From Takakia lepidozioides (Eukaryota > Streptophyta > Takakiopsida > Takakiales > Takakiaceae), in NCBI GenBank assembly GCA_030704615.1, contig CM060733.1:34596001-34660000 (forward strand): a DNA stretch of 64,000 nucleotides, in the 5' to 3' direction. The notes beneath the pieces were generated by a model. It was not told where the DNA came from and searched no databases. It was given only the letters and a program-made list of their open reading frames with translations. Positions 1-10,709 of this stretch are shown one piece after another; position 1 is the first letter of the stretch; every line of letters begins with the position of its first letter. A program made the position numbers and the translations under genes.

Positions 1-420
1 ATTCTAATAGTGACACCTATTGCAGTTTAAGGGTCATATCCCAGTGGCTCAGGGCACTTGTACCTGCATCCACCGCAACAACTCCCATGGTTGGCTGGTC
101 ATCAACCCAGTCTCACCATAGAAAAAACACTGGTGGTCTTGCTGGTCATCACTCTTGCCTCACCACCGACAACATACTCTAGGATTGACCGGTGATCAAA
201 TCCGGCCTAATCCCTATGAAAGCAAGCGCCCACACAAAACCAACATGGCGCACAGTCAAGCATGCAGGTGTTGGGGGGGGGATCCAAACACAAGAAATCA
301 AAACATCAACACCCCCACACCAAAATCCATCTGCAATGCTGATCCTGCAGAATATCCCAGCCCAAAACCCCGGACTGACTGGCCTCCATCAAGAGAGGCT
401 TTGGCAACTACAAGTACAAA
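1..420 (-). mobile_element. Gypsy leader fragment homologous to 31460-31830
   Basis: The reverse complement shares long stretches with the leader just upstream of gag in the plus-strand gypsy: the doubled GATGACCAGCCA motif, GGTGCAGGTACA-like text, TTTGATCACCGG and the CATGCTTGACTGTGCGCCATG region. The short ORFs here are frame shadows that mirror those at 31463-31681. Confidence 0.7.
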
Positions 421-487
421 GTAATGAAAATAATAAAGAGATGGAGAGGAAGAATAGAAGCCCGACCAAGCAAGATCTAATCCTGAT

Positions 488-1232
488 CTATGCTATCAAT
501 TGCCAGACTTCTCTCAAAGTGCCTCGCTCTGCATGATGGTAAGGTGTAGGCGGTATATCTATGTCCAGAAACCTGCCACTAACCCTGTCCCAAGCTACAG
601 TAGCTCGCTCTAACCAACCCTCCTCCTCTTTCTGCCAGGTAGAGACAAAGCAATACTCCCCTATCTCCCGCTCACTGAACACTAAAGAAAATAAAGGTAG
701 GGTGTGACAGTCTCTCAACTCGAAAGCTTTGAGACGGTTGCGGGTGTCCTCATTGCGAATGACTGCATCTCCTTCAAGCAAACTTGTCATTGCCAATGAA
801 CCCCCGCTCGTGGTTGCCTTGTGCAGAGCGTATCCGGCTGCAACCATGTCTGGCTGCATAAACTTGTGTAGCTCCTGCTCCTCTGCTCCAGTACACCACG
901 GCCTTGTGGCTGAACACCTTGGTCCCCGGGGCTGTCTTTGGCTGTGTTCCAAGCCTAGCTTTCACCCACTTTGGTATTTCACCTACAGCTGCAGAACTGC
1001 TGGCTCCAGCAGAGTTCTGATTGTCCAAAGCGATATTGAGGCCCTCAACGCCAACTACAACAGTTTGTTGTCTACTGCTAATGCCTGACTCCCAGTATGC
1101 AATCAACTTGTCCAACTGTTCTCCACTCAAATCAGTCTGAGTTCCTTGGGAAACATAAATCCTGTCCCCTTGTGTGCACAGGCTAAGAGAAGAGACCTGC
1201 CCTTCAATGACGTCCTCATTTCCCCCAGCCAT
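488..1232 (-). pseudogene. Unrecognised ORF, frameshifted, possibly captured by gypsy copy 2
   Basis: Two overlapping minus-strand frames (774-1232 and 488-952) join into one continuous protein of about 240 residues if a single shift is allowed near 885-905, in an AGAGGAGCAGGAG tract. The N-terminal part contains LSGEQLDKLIAYWES; the C-terminal part contains EYCFVSTWQKEEEGW and ends EVWQLIA before a stop. Composition looks like real protein (mixed hydrophobic and charged, no low complexity), but I recognise no family. It has the same orientation as the surrounding gypsy copy and the TBL fragment, which suggests both were picked up in the leader. No function is assigned. Confidence 0.4.
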
Positions 1233-1496
1233 ACAAGGAGTACATCCCCAGATTTATCTCTCATGTAGACCAGAACAAGTTCTAGAAACAGAATTGTGGA
1301 TCTTTCATGGCACACTCACACTCTAAAAATTCCATAGATTTTTAGGAGAGTCCCAAAAACTAAAAGGTCTGGATAGGTAGATTTCCCCTTTCTGTAGGTC
1401 CCTGCGCAAGTTTTGGGTCAAACGGCCTTGGTAGGCCAAAGTTATGGCCAAACAGGCTCTATCTAATTTAAATTAGATCAAAGAACGACCCCCAAC

Positions 1497-2119
1497 CTGT
1501 ATTAAATCACTATATGGCGTTCCCCTGTAATGGAGTCCCCCACAAAGGCCACAGTTTTTCCTCTCATTGACTCTAGGAAGGATCTGCCATCAAGCCGAGG
1601 CAGCTCACAATCATTTGGCTTCCATTTCCAGTGCAAATACCCACTGTCAGGCCGTCCATTCTTCATGCAGTTTTGATCCTCTCCAATTTACTGGCACGTT
1701 TCATTCGTGTACAGAGGGGGTTGGGGATCAGGCACCCAGGTCCCTATGGACAGGTCACATGCTCCTGTGCCAGCCAGAACAGTGACATTCGATCCCTTCG
1801 TCTCCAGAAATAAGCTTCCAACTTCCTTGGTGATGTAAGTCTCCTTGGTTGTTAAACCTTGAGCTGTGGTCACAAAGTTGATGGTACTGGACCCCTTCGT
1901 CTTCAGGGACAAGCTGGTGTTTTCCTTGATGTCGTCAGGTTCTGTGGTGCTTGGACCTTGAACTGCAACCGCCAAATCGGTGAGATTGGATACATTAGAA
2001 TATGGACACAAGCTGCCAGTTTCCTTCGTGTCATGACGGACAAATGGCCTCGTATGGAACACGAATGCACGGATCACTGCAACCGGAAGTAGGGCAGCAA
2101 GCACACACGCGTAAACCAA
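1497..2119 (-). pseudogene. Trichome birefringence-like (TBL/PMR5N) first-exon fragment
   Basis: TBL proteins are Golgi type II membrane polysaccharide O-acetyltransferases. The reading frame from 2119 starts with a hydrophobic signal-anchor (VYACVLAALLPVAVI), has a Ser/Thr-rich linker, then CDLSIGTWVPDPQPPLYTN, the start of the PMR5N domain. A TAA stop at 1688-1690 interrupts it directly after NETCQ. The same frame continues with DQNCMKNGRPDSGYLHWKW and reaches the catalytic-type GDS motif (GDSIT, 1526-1540), then fails near 1497. The later DXXH-bearing exons are absent, so this is a truncated, nonsense-containing fragment. Orientation matches the enclosing gypsy copy. Confidence 0.75.
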
Positions 2120-2666
2120 GCTTTTAAATCGGATTACACTTCGTGGCTCGAAAATGGGCTGGACCCGTTGTTGGGAAGAGAGGGTGCTGAAATCTTGCGA
2201 ATCGCCTGCCTCTCCTTGCTGGGTTTCGAACTGCAGCTCTACGAGGGGGCCATGGCACCCAGCCGATTACACCTGCCTTGTCTTTGTCAGAAAATGAGCA
2301 AGCCAAAGAATTCGCTCAAGGAGACCAAAAAGTCCAGCATTGTTGACAGTCCAGGCGTACTGACTCGACACCACACCTGAGCTGCAAATACAACGGACCA
2401 CACAAGTTGGGCACGACTGGCCTACTGGGTGCTCAGCCTGTCCCAGCGCTCAGGCAGCAGGGCTGCCAGGGCCCCCTGCGCGCACCCGCCACCACAAACA
2501 GGGATCACTACATCCTGATCACCACCAACGCCAATGTGTAAACAACAAGCGCATACCCATGGCAACAGCAGGGCCAGATGGACTCCTGCCCCAAGATATA
2601 TATTATAATAGTGCTAAAACAAACTCACCTCTGGCACTCACAGATGCAAGCATCATCTCTCTCGAG

Positions 2667-3017
2667 TGATAAGAAAGCTAAGGACACACTGTTCACACAA
2701 GAAACATGAAATCCATCAACATCACTCTTTAAGATAATAGTCGAGCCAGGGGCACCCCAAGCTATGGGGACTCCACCCCACAACAACCTATACCCCTACA
2801 TAAGCACACTCAGATTCTAAAGCATGAAGGAGCTCGGTCGCGCAGGCTCAACTCGAGAGAGATGAGCTGTGTGACTGACGCTCTCGTGAAGATAAGACGG
2901 TTCAGGTGTCAAACTAAACTTGACACCTGATTTAACACTTGACCTAAATCCAAGTGTTAAATACAAATAACTAGCTTTATTCTAGTTAGTTTCACACTGT
3001 GCTTATTTAACTTGACA
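2667..3017 (-). repeat. Terminal repeat A of gypsy copy 2 (5' end)
   Basis: Read on the minus strand, this starts TGTCAAGTTA and ends TTATCA, followed by CTCGAGAGAGATGA. It aligns with A1 (27463-27789) and A2 (39668-39994) through blocks such as GTGTGAAACTA, TATCTTCACG and TCTCGAGTTGAGCCT, with many substitutions and indels, so it is an older relative. As in the plus-strand element, A passes directly into leader with no B segment, and nothing like B precedes TGTCAAG. Confidence 0.7.
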
Positions 3018-4030
3018 GATCCCTCATCAAACACAACATCTCGGCTGATTATCACCTTCTTAGTGTCATTATGCCAGAGCCGATATGCTTTGCTCTCGGT
3101 GCAATATCCTATGAATGCACATTTCTTGCACTTAGGATCAAGTTTGGATCTCATCTGCTTTGGAATGTGAGAATAGACATCTGATCCAAAAATCTTGAAA
3201 TGAACAACAGATGGTCTTGCTCCTGACCATGCTTCGATCGGTGTCTTTCCATCCAGTAACCGTGTTTCTGTTCTATTCAGGATGTAAGCACTCGTTAGTA
3301 CCGCCTCTACCCAGAATTCCAGGCCAATATTGCTTATATGCAACATACTCCTTGTTGACTCCATGATGGTTCTATTTTCTCTTTCGGCAACACTGTTCTG
3401 CTCCGGTGTATAAGGAGCTGTCAGCTCATGACAGATTCCCTCTTTCTCACAAAGCTCTTTAAAAGCTGAACTCATAAACTCTCCCCCTCGGTCACTATGA
3501 ACTATCTTGACATTGTTCTTTGTTTCTTGTTGTGTCTGCTTAAGGACCTTTCGAAAGTGCTCTATGATTTCAGACTTCTTCTTCATGCAGAAAACCATTC
3601 TGTACCCTGAGAAATCATCTTTGAAAACAACATAATACCTTGACCCTCCGATGGAGTCTATTTTCATCGGTCCACACACATCCGTGTGTAAGAAATCTCC
3701 AGCTTTCTCAGCTTTTACTCTCTCATCATTGACAGGAAAGGTCTGTCTATGGCTCTTGCCATAGGCACATCCTTCACAGAAGGTAGATGCCTCACTCAAA
3801 CTGCCTATCTTCAGACCTTCTACACTCTGTGATGCCTCCATTTTCTTGATCATAACATGATTTAGATATCCCAAATGACAATGCCAAAGATGTAGATTGC
3901 TAGGGTTTGACTCACTCAAGAAAACGATGCTCTTATTTTTGCCACTTAACAAACCCTTGTCGATATTCTTAGGTATAATGACCTTCAATTGCAGCTTATA
4001 CAGTTTCCCTTCATGCAAACCTACCATCAC
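2957..4030 (-). pseudogene. Copia integrase domain, truncated by gypsy copy 2
   Basis: The frame carries the GAG-pre-integrase region with an HHCC zinc-binding motif (HLWHCHLGYLNH followed by CEGCAYGKSH). The catalytic core follows, with D in HTDVCGPM, D in HSDRGGEF and E in PEQNSVAERENRT. The linker after the core (CAFIGYCTESKAYRLW, then VIISRDVVFDEGS) is the usual lead-in to copia RT. The frame then crosses into gypsy terminal repeat A at 3017, and the last ~20 residues are not copia. The integrase core looks complete but cannot act without the lost RT and 3' LTR. Confidence 0.85.
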
Positions 4031-4154
4031 AATTCTTCCTCGTTAATTTGCAACTCTCTTTGTTATAGGTAGTGACAATTCCCTTGTCTGCTGCCTGTCC
4101 GATTGAGAATAGATTCTTTTTTAACTTAGGGACATACAAAGCCTTTGTAATCAC

Positions 4155-5258
4155 TCATCTCTCCCACCTATCTCCAACAAGACTCAGAATCTCGATATCC
4201 CCAACTCCCTCAACCCACACAGACTCATTGTTAGCAACCACGACATGCCACTTCCCCTTAGTTATTGGTTCCAAATTCTTGAACCACTCTCTCTTATCGG
4301 TCATGTGCTCACTTGCACCGCCATCAGCATACCAACAGTTACTCTCAGCCATGGTAGCTCTAGAAGATTGAGCCCCGTGAACAGTGTATGCAGTGCTAAT
4401 ATTGACCTCTGAAGACATACTCTCCACTTGATTTGCTTGACTTGTCTCTGCTGCCTTCTTATCAGGACACTCGCGCTCCCAGTGTCCTCTTCTTCCGCAA
4501 CCATTGCAATGAGTTCGTTTCTTCAATTCCTCGATTCTCCTTCTCTTTTCCTGACGTTCAGCATACGTCAATCTTGGCTTACCATCACCGCTTCCGCTGT
4601 TGTTCATATTACCTGGCCTACCAACAAAAAATGCCTTATCTCTGACTTCATCAAATGCTCCTCGTTCTTTGTTCAGGGTTTCTTCTTTTAGCAGTCTTAC
4701 GGTAAGTTTCTCGATCGTCTGCTCATCTTTCGGAACACTGTCCCACGCTGAGATCATGTGTCGGTATGAAGGACGTAAACTGCAAATAATCTTGGTGATT
4801 ACTGCTCGATCTGTTGTGGCCTCCCCAAGATTGTTAAGCTAGCAGGCCATTGACTCTATGGTGCTAATGTTTTCAGCTACATCATCACCATCACTCATCT
4901 TGTATTCAAAAAATTTCTGCTGTAGCATATGGATATTTTCGCTTGCGCACTGCTCATGAATGGTGATGAGACGACTCCACATCTCTGCTGATGTCTTGCA
5001 TGCAATGAGTTGCTACATGCGCTTCTTGTCTACCGACCTGCAGATGTACAAAGAAGCACAGTTATCTTTGTCATCCCACTCATCCTGATCCAAAGCTTCT
5101 TCTCTCAATTCTATTCCCTCAACAACACGTAAAAGCTTATTTGCTCGGAATATCACTTGCATTTGGAACTTCCATAGTTGGAAGTTATCTCCCGTGAACT
5201 TCTCAATATTCGTCACGTTCTTAGAATCTGTCTTCACTGACGCCATTTCTTCTATCAC
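4155..5258 (-). pseudogene. Copia gag-protease (two in-frame stops)
   Basis: It starts at 5258 with a typical copia gag N-terminus containing KFTGDNFQLWKFQMQ. In-frame stops follow DKKRM (near 5013) and MAC (near 4842). The rest (4757-4155) has a CCHC zinc knuckle, CNGCGRRGHWEREC, followed by the protease start CWYADGGASEHMT. In this family the active-site triad is normally DSG; here it reads DGG. Gag packages the RNA and protease matures the polyprotein. The stops indicate a defective copy. Confidence 0.8.
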
Positions 5259-5315
5259 CCTTACAAAAAGAAAACCTCTGACACAACATTAAGCGATTGT
5301 GGGCCCATAACCTCT

Positions 5316-5705
5316 TGAAAATACTGATTTCACTGCTTGTTCATAGCTGTTTCCAGAGTAGCCAGTAAGTTATGAGGAAGCTATCCAACACTATTGAAAC
5401 ACTGAGAAGTACGCGGCTTATCAATCTACAAGGCAATCCATCGAAATCAATGATGCTCACGCATCTGTAAGCTTAACTACACCACGCTATGAACATACAT
5501 AAAAACTAACTAAGTATCGTCTACCACCAAAAAATACAAGTACTACTACTAAGTGCGGGAGATCCAACTAGCTAGAGATTCAAAATGTGACTGACTGGCA
5601 TTTGTGATTGTGACTGCTCGGTGGACTGCCACCTAGTTGCTGACTATGACTATTCGACCAGCATGGTCCAGATGTCAATGACGGACTGGATCTTCGATTT
5701 CAACA
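5316..5705 (-). repeat. Copia 5' LTR
   Basis: The minus-strand LTR begins TGTTGAAATCGAAGATCC and is nearly identical over its first ~210 bp to 46485-46695 on the plus strand, where a polypurine tract (GAGTGGGAG) precedes the same TGTTGAAATC. I place the end at ATTTTCA (5316), just before AGAGGTTATGGGCCCA, the probable primer-binding region. The 3' limit is less certain than the 5' limit. Confidence 0.7.
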
Positions 5706-7179
5706 GACAATCCGGCAAAAGCGATAAGAGAGGCACTTTCCAAGGTACTTGTCCCGTATTACCCTCTAGCAGGAAGGCTTCAGATCAGTTTGGAGGGGGA
5801 ACTCGAAGTCAACTGTAATGGCAAAGGGGTCGTGTTTGTGGAAGCTGAGGCAGATGCCGCCATATCTGACTTGGTGAAATTCAAGTCTGGTAAGCCCGAT
5901 CCAAGATTGATGCAACTCGTCTACTCAGTTCCAGAGGCAATGAATCAGGAGGCATTGCATCGGCAACTTGTGACCCCTTCCTTGGTTATTCAGGTAACTC
6001 ATAACTGAAGTCAAAATTTTGCTTCATATAGTACCAGATGAAAACTTCCTGCTCACTGTAAGAGCTTAAAAAACCTTACAGATTAGAGGAAATTTTCATT
6101 AATGTATACTAGATTTGGATGTGAATGCATCTTTCTTCAAATGCTTGCACTCTTGATGAGGTCCAATGGTGATTTTGCTCTGTAGATCGTAGACGACGAC
6201 CCAACTAGTTTTATAGATTCGATATCATATGGCACAATACTGTATGTCGGACATGCTCAATACTGCATGTCTGAATCCTCCAGGCGAATCAGGAACAGCT
6301 GAGTTTTGGTTTTAAGAATCCCCCCCTCTATGGTAGCAGGTGACAAGCTTCAGGTGTGGTGGGTTCGCATTCGGCTTCGGCCTTAACCATCCGTTTATGG
6401 ACGGCGTCGCACTCATGCAGTTCCTAAATGCTTGGGGTGCTATAGCGCGTGGAGACAGTACCACTTTGAGTGCTCCATTCTTGGACCGTACAATCTTTCG
6501 CCCAAGATCTCCACTTCGGATTGACTTCCCACACCATGAATTAGACAACATGCTGTCAGATAATCTCTTGGTTGGTGATTTTGTGTACAACTCTTTCTGT
6601 TTCACCCGTGAAACCATCGCAGAGCTAAGACAACAAATATTGGGATAGCCGGGCTATGTGAGCAAGTGCTCCACTTTTGAGACGCTCGCAGCCCATGTGT
6701 GGCGGCACGCACGAAAGCACTTGAAATGGAGCCATCCCAAAAAACCAGAGTCCTCGTGGCAGTTGATGTGTTTTTCCCGCCCGTTCCCGACTATGTTGGT
6801 AACGTACTTTCCCCAGCGACCACAGCTGGTGAGCTCCTATCCAAGCCTCTGTCTTATGCAGTGCAGCTTATACAAGAAGGGAGTGCTTTGATCACAGACA
6901 AATACTTGAGGACTTAAAGATGAGGCCATCTTTGATCAAATTCTCCGCCTTTACGATTACCAACTGGTCCCGGTTGCCTGCGTATGAGATGACTTTGGGT
7001 GGGGAAAGCCAATTTACTATGGACCTGTCATCACTCCAGGCCGCCACGCAGTGTACGTTACATTGCCCGATGGAAGTGAGGGGGAAAAGAAGAATTTGAC
7101 AATGGTGATTGGACTGCCTCCGAGAGCTATGGAGAAGTTTAAAGAGGCAATACGTACTGGAGTTACAGCTCGCCTTTAG
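5706..7179 (+). pseudogene. BAHD (HXXXD-type) acyltransferase, 5'-truncated and disabled
   Basis: BAHD enzymes transfer acyl groups from acyl-CoA to alcohols or amines in plant specialised and phenolic metabolism. Sequence directly after the copia LTR reads [19 protein letters not shown] then PLAGRLQ, a typical N-domain, in frame to a splice donor (CAG|GTAACT at 5993/5994). The acceptor is at 6339/6340, and exon 2 starts VTSFRCGGFAFGFGLNHPFM with the catalytic HPFMDG (HXXXD) intact. Disabling lesions are an in-frame TAG after RQQILG (6646-6648), a shift in the STFETLAAHVW segment near 6690-6710, and another shift before the conserved DFGWGKPIYY (about 6988). The protein would end IRTGVTARL at 7177. 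The first ~60 residues are missing because of the copia insertion. Confidence 0.85.
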
Positions 7180-7185
7180 TTGCTA

Positions 7186-7355
7186 AGGCCCCGGCCGCAC
7201 GGGGCTGCTAACGGATGTTAGGTTAGTGCTAACTACTGCTAGCTTGAAAAATCCGGCCGCACTGCCCTGTTTTACAAATTTTAGCTCCGACTATTGCTTA
7301 AATAACCCGTTAGAGTTTATGGCAACTTTAGCAGTACCCTAGTGCCAGATCTAAA
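7186..7355. repeat. Short dispersed repeat, related to 20225-20375
   Basis: This and 20225-20375 share AAGGCCCCG, CTGCACTGCCCTG-like text, TTTTAGCTC..AACTAnTGCT and TTTAGCAGTACCC in the same order. That suggests a MITE-sized family. I could not define terminal inverted repeats or target duplications. The rest of 7360-8360 shows nothing I can support. Confidence 0.35.
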
Positions 7356-8364
7356 CTGGCACACCAATTTCGGGCAGCGGCCCGTGCCATTTCGCCGTTT
7401 TCGCCATTTTCGCCGTCTCCGTCTCCTCCAAGATAATAGGAATTGGCCACCAAAGTCCCAGAAGACTTCACTGTGGCTATCACTGTTGTGGACGAAACCA
7501 TACTCTCCTATATTATCGGGGATTTGTCCGTTGCTCTCAATATAGAAAAGTTATCTCACCGATGTTCTTCTCATTGTCCAATTTTTTGGGGAGAATGGCT
7601 AGATCAAACAGTGTATCTCCCTGCCAGTTGATTTTGTCAGCTAAGCGGTACTCAACTCAATTCCTTCTCCCTGCTTTGCATTGAGATATTTGAAGGCTGA
7701 GAAGGTAGTAGCATTACCAGATATGCAAAGTGAGGAACAGATCACAGACAATCAAGTTCCATTAAAATCGTTGTACTGGAGAGTACAAATTTGGAGTAAT
7801 ATGAAAGAACCAGCGACCTGAGGAAAGCCAGACATTGAGTGAGAGGAGTATTGGTCTTTGGAAAGGTGATCTCGATCGTACCCAGTAGATTAGTTCTTAC
7901 GGGTGATCCAACACCCATGTCTAATTTCTTGATAGCATATTGTCTTTTCCGTTAAAACAGGACAAGACACGCCCTTTTCTGTGGAAAATCATACTTCATT
8001 TCCAATGCCATTGAAAGAGCCACCCTGAATATGTTCCATTTTTCTCTCATTATGGATGACCAACATTTTGTGAAATTAAGCACTTAGCAAGGTTCAAAAA
8101 TTAGAACTCTGGATTCAAACTTGTCTGGCGATAACCTTTCAAAGACGTGACATTTAGCTTTCTCTGTACCCCAGACTTCCTATTGATATGAAGCTAATGA
8201 GAAGAATAAGCTGGAAAGGGGAGAAGGATCCATGTCCTAGAAGCAACCCAGGAGTGTAGGACTACGGCAGCGAGAGAGACGAAGCGACCGTTCGGGCCCC
8301 GCTCCGCCATCGCTCTCAGGGCACTTTCCACTGATCATTTTGGTTTTGACAAATACCCTCAGTT

Positions 8365-8432
8365 TTTTCTATCATCTTCTTGAGTGTATTTGTCTAGTGC
8401 AAACCAATAATAATCAAGAAGATGATAGAAAA
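8365..8432. repeat. Perfect 19-bp inverted repeat (hairpin), 30-nt loop
   Basis: The arm at 8365-8383 (TTTTCTATCATCTTCTTGA) is the exact reverse complement of 8414-8432. The two are separated by 30 nt in an AT-rich stretch between the BAHD and P450 remnants. It could be a MITE relic or a small-RNA-precursor-like foldback. No gene lies between about 7180 and 8740. Confidence 0.75.
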
Positions 8433-8744
8433 CAATTTACTTAATAAAATTAAAAAAATTAAAAAACCACATAATATCTCTATTCATCTCAATGCTGATG
8501 GGACACGTGTGCCCAACTGGACCTACTCAAGCTGCCAAAGGCAGGAGCCATAAGTTTCGGTTAATCATCACCCCTGCACAGACCATCCTTCTGTTCAGTT
8601 AGTCTCGAATTTGCAACATGTCTGTGTACACACCACATGGCTGCGTGTGGTATGATGATCACTGCTCTACTTAGACAAGTTAGACTGGCATGCTGGAACA
8701 GGCTGTGCTCGACCTTGCCAATATTGCGAGACAATATGACCCAC

Positions 8745-9596
8745 AATAAGATTTCCTAAAAGTTCTCATAGGTGATCGCAATGCTGCTGCTTTGAACTAA
8801 TCTCTACTGTGGGGAGATTGCACAGACGCATCCGCCGCATCATAATGACCTTCCTCAATCCTGAATCGATCCAGAGCTTTGTGCCAAGAATGGAGGTATT
8901 TGCAGCTGCCCACATATCCAAGCATTGGGAGAATAAAGACCAAGTGACAGGATCTGAGTGCATCAGACAATTTGCATTTGTTTCGGCATGCGATCTCTTC
9001 TTGAGCTTAAAGGAGGGCTCTGAACTCAACAATCTTTGGGATGCATTCACTATTATGGTGGATGGCCTTATGGACTTTCCCTTTGATATCTCGGGCACTC
9101 GTTTCTGGAAAGCTAAACGCGCTCGTAAGATGCTCCTCAGTGGCCTCGGCGCCAGGTAACAAGACAACCCCAAAGTGGAATCCACCATATAATCTCCCGC
9201 TTGCTACATATTGCAACTCAAGCTCATTAGTTGGATGACCGATATTTATGAGATGTACTTGCAGTCAGGGGTGAATTTAGTTATCTTAGTTGCTGTCTTC
9301 CTTTCTTTCAAGAGATCAGGGACTGTTCTTGAAAGTATTGTTATGACCATGGATGATCTGTACAGTGTCAGGAACTCGAAGACAAACTTGCATAGCGCGC
9401 ACATCAAGACCTTCTGCCCAGTGCTCCTGACGACGCCGGACGAGAATGGACAGTTCCTCACCGAGGCTGCCATCCTAGACAACCTCATCGTCCTCATGTT
9501 TGCTGGCCACGAGACCACTGCCTCCGCCATTTCCATGACGTTGCGCCTCTTGACTGAAAATTCGACCTGCGTGAACGAGATTTTGAAAGGTAGCCT
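8745..9596 (+). pseudogene. Cytochrome P450 fragment (CYP85-clan-like), heme domain missing
   Basis: Readable blocks are KVLIGDRNAAALN followed by a stop or shift, then HRRIRRIIMTFLNPESIQSF (about 8818), FDISGTRFWKAKRARKML (about 9085), and the I-helix MFAGHETTASAISMTLRLL (9499-9555) with the oxygen-activation AGHETT. It ends NEILK at about 9593, at a GT. No K-helix EXXR or heme-binding FxxGxxxCxG follows; instead the sequence is a duplicated piece of the receptor-kinase locus. The B-C helix spacing and HRRIRR motif resemble the CYP85 clan (sterol, brassinosteroid or triterpenoid oxidation), but the family is uncertain. Frame breaks near 8800 and 9160-9210 make it non-functional. Confidence 0.75.
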
Positions 9597-9659
9597 TCAT
9601 CCCATGCCACCACCATCTTTTCCCAGATTCCTTCCGTGTTTCCATCTCGGTCCCCCTCT

Positions 9660-10150
9660 CCAGCCCCTTGGTCACCATGAACGGACGTCCTACACAGGAG
9701 TAGGTTCCCGAAGGTCCTGCACCCTTAACCCACGGCTTCAGCCGCCGCTGCTGCTCTGCTGCTGCAAGGTGTTCAACTGGAGGGCCACGTTTTCTTGACT
9801 CACTTTGGGACACATTCTTTCTCAGGACAGCTCCAAAATTTCTTAGAGAGATCTATAATTAGAACAGGCGCAAACTGTCAAGTTTCTCAACTAAATTTCC
9901 CAAGCGATGTTATAGATCATTGTTATGTTCGCATTCTAAGCAGCCAATAGCACTTAACCGTCTTTGGATAACGATCTAGTCAGTAGTAGGTCTACACATA
10001 TGCTCTTGAACAGCAAGGGACAAGAGCATAACCTGATCTTTAGGGCTACTAACAGTTCTGGAAAGTACTTCATAGATCGAGGGACTACTCGGCCAGATTC
10101 AGAGGCTTTACATAAGAGGATGCAGAAGAAATCGGTATCTAGGCGTGGCC
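9660..10150. repeat. Segmental duplicate of 14805-15300 (receptor-kinase intron/TM-exon flank)
   Basis: It shares GTCCTACACAGGAGTAG-, CCCGAAGGTCCTGCACCC-, TTTCTTAGAGAGATCTA- and GGGACTACTCGGCCAGATTC-type blocks in the same order and orientation as 14805-15300, with scattered substitutions and indels. It lies directly after the P450 break and about 500 bp beyond the 3' end of the kinase gene, so a partial duplication at this locus replaced or followed the P450 3' half. Confidence 0.75.
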
Positions 10151-10709
10151 TTCAATCATGGGCTTGATCAAATCTGGGTGTGGGACCTGTACAGTCTGAA
10201 GTGCTGCCTTACTGATTTGTGCACCAGCTTGTTGCGGAACTGCATCCGAGCATGATATAGAACTGGTCTCCAAACAAAGTTGAGACTTCGGACCATAAAA
10301 ACTGCACAGGAGAGATCATCCATGGACCATGATTGTCCGTTCCACCATCCCAGCAATTTCCGATCTCGACCTGGGTAGGTGAGTCCTTGTAGCTCAGACC
10401 CGAGAAGGACACGTAACAAAATCCTTATTTGGGAGTGCACCGTCGCGCCTTACAGTGGACTTAACACTGTGGGCGACCCCCACCCTCCCTTCCCTGCGGT
10501 AGTGTAGTGTAGGTGATATCAAACTGGAGGAACGATTGTGAGATTGCCCAGTGTGCCGTGAAGTGAGCAAAGGTTGAGAATATCTTGGAAGCTCCCTCGA
10601 AGATCCTCTCCTTCACAAAGTCACAAACCCATTAATTTACAGAAGCCCATTCCTGACTTTGGGAGTACTCCTATTCCTGAGAATGGAGAAAGAGGAGTAT
10701 TATCACCAT

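Larger units (their letters stand above)
1..3017 (-). mobile_element. Gypsy copy 2 (related to the DNMT gypsy), 5' part, runs off the left edge
   Basis: On the minus strand this begins with TGTCAAGTTA at 3017, abutting copia integrase codons. It continues through a diverged copy of terminal repeat A (2667-3017), then a leader that includes the shared TTATCACTCGAG junction. Near the window edge (420-1) it matches, in reverse complement, the pre-gag leader of the plus-strand gypsy (about 31460-31830), including GATCAAATCCGG-type and GGTGATGACCAGCC-type segments. Between these two blocks lie a TBL exon and another disrupted ORF in the same orientation. I infer one gypsy copy whose leader carries foreign gene fragments. 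Its gag/pol would lie left of the window. The alternative is two separate gypsy scraps flanking host DNA. Confidence 0.6.
3018..5705 (-). mobile_element. Ty1/copia element, 3' part lost to the gypsy insertion
   Basis: Minus-strand order is LTR (5705-5316), gag with a zinc knuckle, protease, GAG-pre-integrase and integrase. It stops abruptly at 3018, where gypsy copy 2 begins. RT, RNase H and the 3' LTR are missing. On the other side, at 5705/5706, the LTR terminus TGTTG abuts in-frame BAHD coding sequence, so the element was inserted into the acyltransferase gene. A fragment of the same family (same LTR) occurs on the plus strand at about 45.6-46.7 kb. Confidence 0.85.
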
